Below, piece by piece: positions 23,425-31,241 of a DNA stretch of 52,802 bases. A program made the position numbers and the translations under genes. The notes under the pieces were generated by a model. It did no database searches. It saw only the letters and a list, made by a program, of their open reading frames with translations, and was not told the DNA's origin. Source of the DNA: a virus. Positions within the stretch are counted from its first letter, which is position 1; every line of letters starts with the position of its first letter. Where the stretch lies: the IMG/VR virus record IMGVR_UViG_3300011114_000970, positions 1-52,802 of that record; one strand, 5' to 3'.

Positions 23425-23940
23425 TTAGATTTCAGCTAACTCATTGTTTTTATTGGTAATTTTTATCCAATCAGGGCATCCTACAGTACAACGATCCCAT
23501 TTCATCCAGGTATTTTCGTCGGTTTTCTTCTGATAATACTGGCGATAGGCAATAACAGCATCGGGATTCTTGCATTCATCAGGCATAGCCTGAGCAAATG
23601 GGGTCGGGGCTGCGAATAAAAGCGCAGGTGGGGGAGAAACAAGCTCGCCTGTAAAAAACCCATGGCAAGCGTGAAATTTGTCGTATCGTATTTTATATTC
23701 ACGAGCTAATGCTTGCCCTAACGACACTAACCAGAGATAATTCGTTCTTGAAGCAGCTGCCCAGACAACACAAGGGTGTTTTTCATGAGTCGGTTTATAA
23801 GTAACAGCTGCACCGTTACCGTGAATGTGGTGAACTGTAGCTAAAATTTGCGCAGTTTCGAGCACCATTTTTACGACGTGTTTGTCGCTATGAGCCTTGG
23901 CTGCCATGATTGGTATGTGGTGAAGTATAAATATGTTCAT
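23425..23940 (-). CDS. Conserved phage protein of unknown function (171 aa)
   Basis: Start ATG 23940 (MNIFILHHIPIMAAKAHSDK) follows promoter-like element P2. The diagnostic string is SDKHVVKMVLETAQILAT, then THEKHPCVVWAAASRTNYLW and MPDECKNPDAVIAYRQYY. This pattern is found in a protein widespread in T4-like and other phages that lacks an assigned activity. Several His, Lys and Trp are conserved, which could fit a nucleotide or DNA enzyme, but I do not assign one. First gene of the minus operon. Confidence 0.75.
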   Translation of the reverse strand: MNIFILHHIPIMAAKAHSDKHVVKMVLETAQILATVHHIHGNGAAVTYKPTHEKHPCVVWAAASRTNYLWLVSLGQALAREYKIRYDKFHACHGFFTGELVSPPPALLFAAPTPFAQAMPDECKNPDAVIAYRQYYQKKTDENTWMKWDRCTVGCPDWIKITNKNNELAEI

Positions 23941-23976
23941 CTGTTTTTCCTGTTTGTTCGGTTGACTACGAAAGAA

Positions 23977-24024
23977 ATTATGCAACAAAAATTCGCAAAA
24001 GAAAACAACTTTTTTCATATTTTT
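23977..24024 (-). promoter_or_regulatory. Promoter-like element P2 (copy 2 of the 48-bp repeat)
   Basis: On the minus strand, -35 TTTTCT (24005-24000), 17-bp spacer, -10 CATAAT (23982-23977), preceded by AAAAATATGAAAAAAGTTGT. Gap-free match to P1 with identical spacing. The -10 lies 37 bases before ATG 23940. It occupies most of the divergent intergenic region, so it may also influence the + strand gene at 24042. Confidence 0.72.
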
Positions 24025-24041
24025 TGTAAATCTTTGTTTCT

Positions 24042-24503
24042 ATGAGAGAATCTGCGCTTTGGGCGTCCCTAAAAAGCTCAGGTCAACTCCCTTTTTCAGT
24101 CAGAGTGGAGTCACCTGCTTCTCCTGGACTGCCTGATGTTTATTTTGCATTGGGCAACGGCATAACGGGTTGGATTGAATTAAAAGTCGTACCTGATTCG
24201 CACAAAAAAATAATAACCCAAGGAACAGGTGTTGGGCAGCTCAGACCGCTACAGGTTTTATGGGCGCAACAAGCCAGCGAAAAAAATATTTTTACCTGCG
24301 TGTTGCTTTTTGCGCAAAAGCGAGGCATACTTGTCTCAGGTCGAGATGTAAAGGCATTATTGTCTGCACCGCTCGAGCAAGTCTTAACAAAAGCATTGTG
24401 GATTGGCAGCATTAGTCCACGCAAGCGTTGGGACGGATTACTGGAGAAACTGGATAAACATGGAACAATTGAAACTATTCAAATGGCAACAAACTGCACT
24501 TGA
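24042..24503 (+). CDS. VRR-NUC family nuclease (PD-(D/E)XK)
   Basis: 153 aa. Core nuclease residues appear as GLPDVYFALG (Asp32) and GWIELKVV (Glu46, Lys48), preceded by an N-terminal Glu3 helix. The 'PGLPD ... WIELK' layout is that of standalone phage VRR-NUC proteins, structure-specific nucleases thought to process branched DNA. No Shine-Dalgarno precedes ATG 24042 and an in-frame stop is at 24027, so the message may be leaderless or very short-led. The next gene, a helicase, starts 44 bases before its end, matching the common VRR-NUC/SNF2 pair. Confidence 0.88.
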   Translation: MRESALWASLKSSGQLPFSVRVESPASPGLPDVYFALGNGITGWIELKVVPDSHKKIITQGTGVGQLRPLQVLWAQQASEKNIFTCVLLFAQKRGILVSGRDVKALLSAPLEQVLTKALWIGSISPRKRWDGLLEKLDKHGTIETIQMATNCT

Positions 24504-25752
24504 TCGCTCTGTCAATGAGGCTTCTTATGGGCTTTTTGCTGATCCTGGAACAGGTAAAACATACGCAGCGCTAACCATCGCAAAGCATTGGACAAACGCA
24601 GCCATAGTCATCTGTCCGCTTTCTGTGAAGGAACAATGGCACAAGGAAGCAAAGACAGTAAAAATTCCTGTTGTTGTGTTCCACTACGAGCAATTGCGCC
24701 AAAAGAAATTTTTCGACGTCATTTCCACAACACTCAAGAGTAACGAAATAACGTTAATCCTTGACGAAAGTCATCGTATAAAGAGTCCTAGTGCTTTAAC
24801 AACTAAAGCAGCGCTGAAACTTTCTTTCTTAGCGAGCCATAAGTTAGCGCTAACAGGAACACCAACAGCAAACAGTCCTGCCGATTTATATACGCAATTG
24901 AAATTCCTCAAGCCAGAAAAGAAAATGGAAACGTATCGTGACTTCCAAAGTGAATACATAGAAGCATTGCCATTCAACCATCCACTCATGAAACGTATAG
25001 CTGGTAGACCTTTCATCCCTCGCAAAGATAAAAATGGTCGTATGGTTCTGAAGAATATAGAAAATCTAAAAGCTCGTATAACGAGCTACGGATGCACGGT
25101 GAAACTCAATGAGGTGGTGGAGTTACCTGAACGTAGTTTCGTGCAGAAATATTGCGAGCCAAGCAAAGAATTATTAAAAACATATAATGAATTACGTAAG
25201 AATTACACTGCTAAATTTTTAACCAAAGAAGTCACAGCGCAAAATGCCGCCGTGCTTGCTGGTCGTCTTGTCAGACTGACCAGTGGTTATGGGCACGCTG
25301 ACTTTGACGTTTCTTTTCCGAACCCTAAATTGCAAGACCTGCTCGAAGACATAGCCTCTTATGTTGCAGTGGGTAAAGTTATTGTCTGGAGCGTTTGGGT
25401 TGATGAACGCAAAGACGTAATCAAAGAGCTAAAGGAAGCAGGTTACAAGATTGCAATTGAACCCAAAGAATTTATAGAAGGTGACGCACAAATCTTAGTT
25501 GCTTCTCCTAAGATGTTTGGTACTGGCTTAAACTTGCAACTCGCAAAATATCAATTGTGGCTTTCACGCTCGTGGTCATTGCTTGAAAGAGAGCAAGCAT
25601 TAGCGAGGAACTATAGAGCTGGACAAACGGAGAAAACAGTCGTGGTTGATTACCTAACAAAAAATACAATCGACGAGTTTGTGCTCCGTGCATTAGAAAC
25701 AAAAACAGATTTATTAAATCGAATTATGACAACAGGAGCATTTGATGCCTAG
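24460..25752 (+). CDS. SNF2-type DEAD/DEAH helicase
   Basis: 430 aa from ATG 24460; an earlier TTG in frame is less likely. Helicase motifs in order: I ADPGTGKT (residues 27-34), Ia VICPLSVKEQW, II ILDESH (100-105), III ALTGTPT (130-136), V ASPKMFGTGLNLQLA and VI ARNYRAGQ. This is the short SNF2/ERCC-like helicase common in phage replication modules, moving on double-stranded DNA using ATP. It overlaps the VRR-NUC gene by 44 bases, in line with joint action on branched intermediates or replication forks. Confidence 0.92.
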   Translation: MEQLKLFKWQQTALDRSVNEASYGLFADPGTGKTYAALTIAKHWTNAAIVICPLSVKEQWHKEAKTVKIPVVVFHYEQLRQKKFFDVISTTLKSNEITLILDESHRIKSPSALTTKAALKLSFLASHKLALTGTPTANSPADLYTQLKFLKPEKKMETYRDFQSEYIEALPFNHPLMKRIAGRPFIPRKDKNGRMVLKNIENLKARITSYGCTVKLNEVVELPERSFVQKYCEPSKELLKTYNELRKNYTAKFLTKEVTAQNAAVLAGRLVRLTSGYGHADFDVSFPNPKLQDLLEDIASYVAVGKVIVWSVWVDERKDVIKELKEAGYKIAIEPKEFIEGDAQILVASPKMFGTGLNLQLAKYQLWLSRSWSLLEREQALARNYRAGQTEKTVVVDYLTKNTIDEFVLRALETKTDLLNRIMTTGAFDA

Positions 25753-26080
25753 AGTATTTGTAACATCTAACCGCATGCGGAAGGACTCAGTAACAAAAGA
25801 GTTACGACCTATTGTGGATTTACGTCCTGCTGAACAGCATGGTCAACTTGTTTCTATTTTTGACCACGACATGGAGCCAAACAATCAAACTGATATGGCT
25901 GCAGCGAGAGATCGATTAACTGATTTTGATCCATTTGAAGATTTCATTTTGCCGAATGGCTCGCCAGTAGCAACCCTAGCAGCGGGATTAATTCTTGGAG
26001 AAAAACAAATGCCAGAAGTGCAAGTGCTTGTGTGGGACAGAATCTATCTCAAATACATTTTGACTGTGGTTGAACTATGA
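25745..26080 (+). CDS. Hypothetical protein between helicase and DUF2800 genes (111 aa)
   Basis: ATG 25745 has GGAG six bases upstream and lies inside the helicase stop region. The product begins MPRVFVTSNRMRKDSVTKEL, followed by acidic ILDL-like IVDLRPAEQHGQLVSIFDHD and DRLTDFDPFEDFILPNGSPV. A hydrophobic end follows (VLVWDRIYLKYILTVVEL). No family recognised. It overlaps the DUF2800 gene by four bases, so it is part of the replication operon. Confidence 0.6.
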   Translation: MPRVFVTSNRMRKDSVTKELRPIVDLRPAEQHGQLVSIFDHDMEPNNQTDMAAARDRLTDFDPFEDFILPNGSPVATLAAGLILGEKQMPEVQVLVWDRIYLKYILTVVEL

Positions 26081-27045
26081 GCTTGCATGCGAAACTATCT
26101 CCCAGTGGATCAGCAAGGTGGCTGTCTTGTCCTGGATCTGTTTGGTTAGCAGAAGAAGCACCGATTCCAATAAGTACCGCAGCCGCAACAGAAGGCACAG
26201 ATGCGCATGAATGGGCTGCAAAGATTCTGCTTGGCGGTGATGACTTTGATTGCCCTTACACAGGCTTAGACATTTACGTCAATCGAGTACGTGCCTCAGC
26301 AGAGCGCAAAGGTGCGCAGCTCTGGATTGAAGAACGAGTCTACCTGACAGAAGACATTCACGGCACTCCTGATGCTTGTGTTATGTATAAAAAAGAATTA
26401 GAAGTATTCGATTTGAAATATGGATACAACAAAGTCGAAGCGATGGATAATACACAAATGATTATCTATGCTGGCGCAGCGATCAAGACTTATAATCTTA
26501 ACCCCAGCAAGATAATTCTACACATCGTGCAACCTCGTGCAGGTGGCATTCGTTCTTGTGTTATGACTCGTAAATTATTCGAGGCAAGATTAAAAACTAT
26601 CCTTGCAGCGGCGGATGATCTTTTAAAGAATCCTGCAGCTCCACGCCAAGCAGGCGAACACTGTCAGTACTGCGTTGCAGCGACGATCTGTCCAGAGCGT
26701 TCAACAGAAGCAAAACGGATGGCAGAAATTGCATTCCGTACGGTGCAAGAAGTAGACGAAGATATGTTGATCTGGGCTATTGAAAGCAAAAAACGTATTG
26801 TTGAATGGTTTGACACAATGAATACTTACGCACTTGAAAAACCACCAACAGGATACGCAGTGGTGCAAGGTCAAGGCAGAAGAATTTGGCGCACTGACAT
26901 AGAAGTGCCAACAGTTTTGAAAGCGATGACGCTATCAGAAGCAGAAAAAGCAGGTTACCCACTGGATGACTTAACAGTGAAAAAACCTGGACCACTAACG
27001 CTTGTGAAAAAAGAAGTTGACACTGATCAATTTTCTGATTTATGA
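26077..27045 (+). CDS. DUF2800 protein, Cas4/RecB-like nuclease fold
   Basis: 322 aa. The opening LSPSGSARWLSCPGSVWLA and EGTDAHEWAAKIL are typical of DUF2800. Nuclease-type residues lie in HGTPDACV (Asp99) and VFDLKYG (Asp112, Lys114), giving a PD-(D/E)XK arrangement. Cys18 plus the cluster Cys196, Cys199 and Cys205 (GEHCQYCVAATICPE) mirrors the split Cys set of Cas4/AddB proteins that hold an iron-sulfur cluster. An exonuclease role in recombination or end processing is inferred. Starts in overlap with the previous gene; directly precedes the single-strand binding protein. Confidence 0.85.
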   Translation: MSLHAKLSPSGSARWLSCPGSVWLAEEAPIPISTAAATEGTDAHEWAAKILLGGDDFDCPYTGLDIYVNRVRASAERKGAQLWIEERVYLTEDIHGTPDACVMYKKELEVFDLKYGYNKVEAMDNTQMIIYAGAAIKTYNLNPSKIILHIVQPRAGGIRSCVMTRKLFEARLKTILAAADDLLKNPAAPRQAGEHCQYCVAATICPERSTEAKRMAEIAFRTVQEVDEDMLIWAIESKKRIVEWFDTMNTYALEKPPTGYAVVQGQGRRIWRTDIEVPTVLKAMTLSEAEKAGYPLDDLTVKKPGPLTLVKKEVDTDQFSDL

Positions 27046-27051
27046 GTTTTG

Positions 27052-27081
27052 ACACAAGTGCTATGGCTGTAACACTTGTGT
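27052..27081 (+). terminator. Hairpin with partial T tract after the DUF2800 gene
   Basis: Perfect 9-bp stem ACACAAGTG / CACTTGTGT (27052-27060 and 27073-27081) with a 12-base loop, followed by TCCTTTTAT. The T run is broken, so it is probably a weak terminator or a transcript-stabilising hairpin between two operon genes. Confidence 0.55.
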
Positions 27082-27119
27082 TCCTTTTATCCAGCCATTT
27101 GTCTAAGGAGTAATTGAGT

Positions 27120-27674
27120 ATGAGTACTATTTCCCCTATTGGGCGTATTTCCTTCCCCCATTTATTCAAACCACAGCAGAATGATCGTGGCGAGAATGTA
27201 TGGTCGCTGGTTATTGTATTCGATAAAAAAGCGCAAGCTTCTGAAGAATATAAAGCGATGGAAGCAGGTGTTCAAGCTGCAGCTGTAGAGCGTTTTGGTG
27301 CTAAAATGCCAGCTGGTGTAAAGCGTAAATCGTTGGAGCCAAAGTCAGGCTATCCAATCACACTGTGCGAAACAAAGCCAGAGTGGTTTGCTTGGGCTGG
27401 TGAAGGCAGCACGATGATTACTTTTTCCAGTAAATATGCGCCTGTGGTGATTGACCGTAACAAGACGGAAATCTTGGATCAAGCAGAAGTATACGCAGGG
27501 CAGTTTGGTCGTGTGCAGTGGACGACTTATGCCTATGATGCTTCAGGCAATCAGGGTGTTTCTTTCGGGTTGCGTGCTTATCAAAAAGTGAAGGATGGTG
27601 AAGCACTCTCGGGTGGTAAACCAGATCTCGGCGCATTCGGTGAAGTTACAGAAGAAGACGTCGAAGCATTTTAA
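27120..27674 (+). CDS. Single-stranded DNA-binding protein, DUF2815 type
   Basis: 184 aa from ATG 27120 (AAGGAG nine bases upstream); the in-frame TTG at 27114 is too close to that site. The opening GRISFPHLFKPQQND then VWSLVIVFDKKA is typical of DUF2815, with an OB-like beta domain (FGRVQWTTYAYDASGNQGVS). The acidic C-terminal tail, FGEVTEEDVEAF, is the usual protein-contact tip of phage single-strand binding proteins. It would coat single-stranded DNA and recruit replication partners. A strong hairpin follows its stop. Confidence 0.85.
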   Translation: MSTISPIGRISFPHLFKPQQNDRGENVWSLVIVFDKKAQASEEYKAMEAGVQAAAVERFGAKMPAGVKRKSLEPKSGYPITLCETKPEWFAWAGEGSTMITFSSKYAPVVIDRNKTEILDQAEVYAGQFGRVQWTTYAYDASGNQGVSFGLRAYQKVKDGEALSGGKPDLGAFGEVTEEDVEAF

Positions 27675-27680
27675 GTTGTA

Positions 27681-27713
27681 AGAGTGTCCGAGGGCAACCT
27701 CGGCACTCTCTTT
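27681..27713 (+). terminator. Hairpin terminator after the SSB gene
   Basis: Stem AGAGTG-T-CCGAGG / CCTCGG-CACTCT (27681-27693 and 27698-27709) with one bulged T and a GCAA tetraloop, then CTTTC. Strong stem but short T run; likely a partial terminator or attenuator giving more SSB than primase message. Confidence 0.7.
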
Positions 27714-27726
27714 CACTGCAAAGAAT

Positions 27727-29811
27727 ATGAAAATTATAAAATTCGAAAGACAAACAAAAGAGCTGCATCTGCCTGACGATATGTTAGCAGAAAAACGCTG
27801 GTTAGTTTGGAGAGAAGAGGATGGGCGCAAAGTCCCGTACTACCCAACGACGCATCGGCGGCGTAGCGGAACTATGGAAACTGCGCAGGATTTAGCAGCG
27901 ATGGGGAGCCACGCTGACGCAATGGATTCTTTACGTAACCACGTACCTCATTACACAGGTTTGGGTTATGCAATTACGAGTGGTAATATTCTTATTGACT
28001 TGGACGACGTACTCGGAGAAAGCGGCAAGTTCATAGACAAATGGGCAGAGCTATTTGTTTACAAGGCTGTAGCTGCTGGAGCATTTGTGGAAGTTTCTCA
28101 ATCTGGTACGGGAATTCACGTCATTGGGCGTGGCCATGCGAGGAAAGCAGGGTCAAAAAATATCAATATCGAAGTCTATCCTGATAAGCGCTTTGTCGCC
28201 ATCACTGGTGAATTGTTACCCAATGCAGATTGCCCTGACGACTTAACGGACGTTTCTGAATTCGCTGAAGAAGCTTTATTAGAGTATCAAAAGCGTTGCG
28301 AAGAAAAAGGATTGAATTCTTTATCTTCTGCATTAGCTTCAGAAGACGAAATCGCCTACCTCAAGGGTCAAGTCGAAGGTGACGTTCTTACGCAGATCCG
28401 TACATTGTTAGGTGTTTTTTCTCCTGACGAACGCGACCAGTGGTTTAAGGTTGGATTAGCATTGGGCAGGTCATACCCCAACGACCAGATGGTATTCGAA
28501 GAGTATGCAAAGTGGTCACGTGCTTCACCAAACTACTCAGCGCCAAGAGATGAAAAGACCATGCAAGATCTTTTCTTCCGTCAAGCATTGCAACCAACAA
28601 AGTCGAAATATACCCTCGACACCATGATAATGCAAGCGCAACAAGTCGGCGTACAGCTGAAACTTTTTGCGCAAGCGTTTGACGATTTACCCCTCAGTGA
28701 AGAAGAAGTAAAAATAAAGCGCATGTTCGGCTGGGAAAATAATAAGCACGACGCTAATCATCTTTTTTTGCATCCCCCACCGCCAATGGAATTCATCATT
28801 GAAGATATTCTACCAAAACACCGCACGACCTTTGCAGCTCCAGGAGGAACAGGTAAGACTCAGCTGACTCTTTGGATGGCTCTACACGTGGCAGCAGGGA
28901 GAAAGTTGTTCGGTCGTTACGAAGTCAAACGTCCTGGAAAAGTCCTCGTAATGAATGCCGAAGACCCAAAGCAACAACTGCAACGTAGGTTGATAACCCT
29001 TGCCAACAGTATGGAATGGGACAGCGAAGCAGAGAAATATGCAGCGTTTGAGAATGTAGCATTCGTAGATTTCGAAACTGACACCATCGCACTTTCTGCG
29101 CAGGTGCAAAGAACGAATCATTACGATATAACTAAGACAGTGCAAGAGATAATTAAATCTTACAAAGAAACAGGTCTGTCTTGGGTTATTTTTGACCCGA
29201 TGACGCTTTTCGGCTTTGACGAGGCAGGCGGCAATGACTCTGCTTCCGCAATGATGAAAGCGTCAGGAATTCTTGCTGATCAGTTGAACTGCGCAGTCAC
29301 TTATGTAACCCACACCACCAAAGCAGGCGCAAGAGCTGGCGAAGCAGACATGCATACAACTCGAGGTGCGGCGGCTTTTGGAGATTTGACGAGGGCGCAT
29401 TGGAATCTTATCAATCACAGACCTTATGATCCGCTTTCCAGAACTCGATACTTGCAACTTTCATTCGACAAAGCATCCTACGCACCGCCGCAATCGAGCG
29501 TATTTCTTATGTCTGTGGAGAACAATCGGTTCATCAGTTATGACCCTGAAGACAGCAATGAAGGATTCGAAGATGAACTTTGGGAAGGCATAAAACGTGC
29601 AATCGTCACGCTCCGTAAAAACGGCGAGGGGTGTTCTGTGGAGACAGTTTCTACGTATGGTTATGAAATCCAGAACCAAAGTGTCGGCAAAACAAGAGTC
29701 AAACCGAAGATTAGGGAGTGGTTGGAAGCAGGGAGATTAGAAACTTTTACAGAAGGCAAACGCAAGCAACAACTGCGAGTTAATAAACAATGGGAAGAGG
29801 AGAATTTTTAA
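27727..29811 (+). CDS. Primase-helicase: prim-pol N-terminus plus RepA/DnaB-like AAA ATPase
   Basis: 694 aa. The N-terminal primase-polymerase part has ILIDLDDV (Asp91, Asp93), EVSQSGTGIHVIGRG (His131) and EVYPDKRFVAITG. A PriCT-2-like linker follows (FSPDERDQWFKVGLALGRSY, about 231-250). The C-terminal RecA-fold ATPase has Walker A AAPGGTGKT (370-378), MNAEDPKQQLQRRL and Walker B SWVIFDP (Asp490). The end TYVTHTTKAG ... GDLTRAHW is typical of RepA-like helicases. It would unwind and prime DNA for the DnaE-like polymerase. Preceded by the SSB gene and a hairpin. Confidence 0.88.
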   Translation: MKIIKFERQTKELHLPDDMLAEKRWLVWREEDGRKVPYYPTTHRRRSGTMETAQDLAAMGSHADAMDSLRNHVPHYTGLGYAITSGNILIDLDDVLGESGKFIDKWAELFVYKAVAAGAFVEVSQSGTGIHVIGRGHARKAGSKNINIEVYPDKRFVAITGELLPNADCPDDLTDVSEFAEEALLEYQKRCEEKGLNSLSSALASEDEIAYLKGQVEGDVLTQIRTLLGVFSPDERDQWFKVGLALGRSYPNDQMVFEEYAKWSRASPNYSAPRDEKTMQDLFFRQALQPTKSKYTLDTMIMQAQQVGVQLKLFAQAFDDLPLSEEEVKIKRMFGWENNKHDANHLFLHPPPPMEFIIEDILPKHRTTFAAPGGTGKTQLTLWMALHVAAGRKLFGRYEVKRPGKVLVMNAEDPKQQLQRRLITLANSMEWDSEAEKYAAFENVAFVDFETDTIALSAQVQRTNHYDITKTVQEIIKSYKETGLSWVIFDPMTLFGFDEAGGNDSASAMMKASGILADQLNCAVTYVTHTTKAGARAGEADMHTTRGAAAFGDLTRAHWNLINHRPYDPLSRTRYLQLSFDKASYAPPQSSVFLMSVENNRFISYDPEDSNEGFEDELWEGIKRAIVTLRKNGEGCSVETVSTYGYEIQNQSVGKTRVKPKIREWLEAGRLETFTEGKRKQQLRVNKQWEEENF

Positions 29812-30036
29812 ATGAATAAAAATGATAAAGGTCTTATGAAGCAGATGATCGAAGCTGGAAGATTTAATTACGGGATTTATGAATTGCTCGTCGAACAAAA
29901 TGCAGAAAATGCAAAACAAGCAGTCAAAAGGATGGGAGATAAATGGTGCTGTCACCCGAGTAATCAGGTTAAGCGCTTAGAAATACCATTGCCAATTTTG
30001 TCTGATGCAAAGATAAAGGTGCTAAAAAAGAAATGA
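29812..30036 (+). CDS. Small basic protein after the primase-helicase (74 aa)
   Basis: Starts directly after the previous stop. The product (KNDKGLMKQMIEAGRFNYGI, EQNAENAKQAVKRMGDKWC, then KVLKKK) is basic and helical with a Cys pair in DKWCCHPSNQV. No family recognised. Its stop overlaps the next start (ATGA), so it belongs to the same operon. Confidence 0.6.
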   Translation: MNKNDKGLMKQMIEAGRFNYGIYELLVEQNAENAKQAVKRMGDKWCCHPSNQVKRLEIPLPILSDAKIKVLKKK

Positions 30037-30197
30037 GGCTGAGAATAAGAAGGGAGAAAAATCGTTTAGCGACGCAACGCAGAAGCAGTCGATTTATGCG
30101 AGGCATACGCAATCGCTTTGAATCTTTTAAGTTACGTATGGCTTTTGGCAGAAGGGCAGTTATTCATTGGTGGGATAAAAAACGAGGAAAGGATTAG
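30033..30197 (+). CDS. Very basic 54-aa protein
   Basis: ATG 30033 overlaps the previous stop (ATGA), and TAG 30195-30197 ends one base before the next ATG. The product is rich in Arg and Lys (MRLRIRREKNRLATQRRSSR, RGIRNRFESFKLRM, AFGRRAVIHWWDKKRGKD). It fills a gap that would otherwise be 160 bases. Charge suggests nucleic-acid or ribosome binding; not recognised. Confidence 0.55.
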   Translation: MRLRIRREKNRLATQRRSSRFMRGIRNRFESFKLRMAFGRRAVIHWWDKKRGKD

Positions 30198-30198
30198 C

Positions 30199-30408
30199 AT
30201 GACCACTTTTACTACAGAGGATAGGATTGCATCAGCGGCTGGACCAGACGTAATCCGTCGAGGGTTTACTTCACTAACCGCAGCACGAGGATTCCGTCAG
30301 AATTTAAAGAACCCAGAAGCGTATTACATCGTCGAAATTCAAGAGCATTGGCCGAATCCAGGACCAAATCTTGGGTTTTATATTATTAATAAAAAGGAGG
30401 AATTATGA
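30199..30408 (+). CDS. Small hypothetical protein (69 aa)
   Basis: ATG 30199 follows GGAAAGG. The product (TTFTTEDRIASAAGPDVIRR, GFTSLTAARGFRQNLKNPEA, YYIVEIQEHWPNPGPNLGFY) looks like a compact alpha/beta domain. No catalytic motif seen. It overlaps the next gene by four bases. Confidence 0.6.
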   Translation: MTTFTTEDRIASAAGPDVIRRGFTSLTAARGFRQNLKNPEAYYIVEIQEHWPNPGPNLGFYIINKKEEL

Positions 30409-30704
30409 AAGATCTAATCGTTGGAACAATTTTATTTTTTGTCGGATTTAGCTTTGGGGTTGTTAATTGCAAAGCACAGACGATCTACTACACAGGGAGT
30501 TATGGGCAACTCATGGGAGTGGCGAACACAATAGGGAATCAAACCTATTATTCAAACAACTATGGGCAACTCATGGGGGTGGCTAGTGTTGCGCCAGCCA
30601 CAGTAACGCAGCCACTTATGCAAAATGAAATCACAAAACCCGCCATGCCGACTTCCCAGAACATTGTGCCACTTATGCCACTTATGCCAATTTATACAAG
30701 ATAG
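30405..30704 (+). CDS. Secreted repeat-containing protein (99 aa)
   Basis: The N-terminal signal or anchor is DLIVGTILFFVGFSFGVVNC, with possible cleavage near KAQ. The mature part has two copies of a repeat ending YGQLMGVA (YYTGSYGQLMGVANTIGNQT; YYSNNYGQLMGVASVAP), then a Pro/Met-rich tail. This resembles small exported proteins with YxxxxGQxxGxA repeats found in bacteria and phages. GGAGG sits just upstream of ATG 30405. Possible envelope role; unassigned. Confidence 0.65.
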   Translation: MKDLIVGTILFFVGFSFGVVNCKAQTIYYTGSYGQLMGVANTIGNQTYYSNNYGQLMGVASVAPATVTQPLMQNEITKPAMPTSQNIVPLMPLMPIYTR

Positions 30705-30715
30705 GAGTATTTATT

Positions 30716-31012
30716 ATGAAAAAGTTAATTTTAAGTTCTGCAGTATTTTTGTTAGTCGCTTGTAGTGGTCCAAAAGCTCCAGGAGGTGTTCAGTACAACA
30801 GCAATGCGCCACCCCAAACTTTAATTATTGATCCAGCAGTTCAAGCGTTAAGCCGTCAAGAAACAATCCAAGCTAGCCATGAGTGTTTAGCAGGTGGAAT
30901 GCAACCACTAATTATCTACGGCAAGCGTCGGATTGGTAACTCAGCAATGGCGACTGATATTCCTGTGGAAGTTTTGTGTACAACAAAGTGGGATCTTATA
31001 AAGAGGATGTAA
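30716..31012 (+). CDS. Predicted lipoprotein (98 aa)
   Basis: Signal peptide MKKLILSSAVFLLVACSG with a good lipobox (LVAC, Cys16), so the mature protein would be lipid-anchored on the envelope. The mature part has two Cys (ASHECLAGG, VEVLCTTKW) and no catalytic motif. ATAGGAG precedes ATG 30716. Lipoproteins expressed outside the lysis cassette in phages sometimes block superinfection, but nothing here proves it. Confidence 0.72.
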   Translation: MKKLILSSAVFLLVACSGPKAPGGVQYNSNAPPQTLIIDPAVQALSRQETIQASHECLAGGMQPLIIYGKRRIGNSAMATDIPVEVLCTTKWDLIKRM

Positions 31013-31089
31013 TGACAGCATTTGAAGATCAGGTTATTAAGCTGCTTAAAAAGATTTTGGCAATACTAAGAAAGGCACAGGAGAAATGA
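31012..31089 (+). CDS. 25-aa amphipathic peptide
   Basis: TAATG overlap with the lipoprotein stop, GAGG five bases upstream, and ATGA overlap with the next gene. The product TAFEDQVIKLLKKILAILRK is a basic amphipathic helix. Size makes the call tentative; coupling on both sides is the main support. Confidence 0.45.
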   Translation: MTAFEDQVIKLLKKILAILRKAQEK

Positions 31090-31241
31090 TTGAAGAAGAT
31101 AAAAACCATCTAAGAGATCTGTTTGCTGCTTTGGCTATGCACTCCTTAGTTGGGAAGAGTAAAACACTCCCTAGTGCTGAATTAGCTGCTAAGGCTTATG
31201 AATTGGCAGACTGTATGATTAGAGCTAAAAGTGAATACTGA
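31086..31241 (+). CDS. 51-aa conserved-looking phage protein
   Basis: Begins in ATGA overlap with the previous stop. The product (DLRD-like HLRDLFAALAMHSLVG ... SAELAAKAYELADCMIRA) matches a recurring small phage pattern: 'LRDxFA..A' followed by 'A..AYxxADxMxxAR'. This pattern occurs in many unrelated phages beside replication genes. Function unknown. Confidence 0.62.
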   Translation: MIEEDKNHLRDLFAALAMHSLVGKSKTLPSAELAAKAYELADCMIRAKSEY

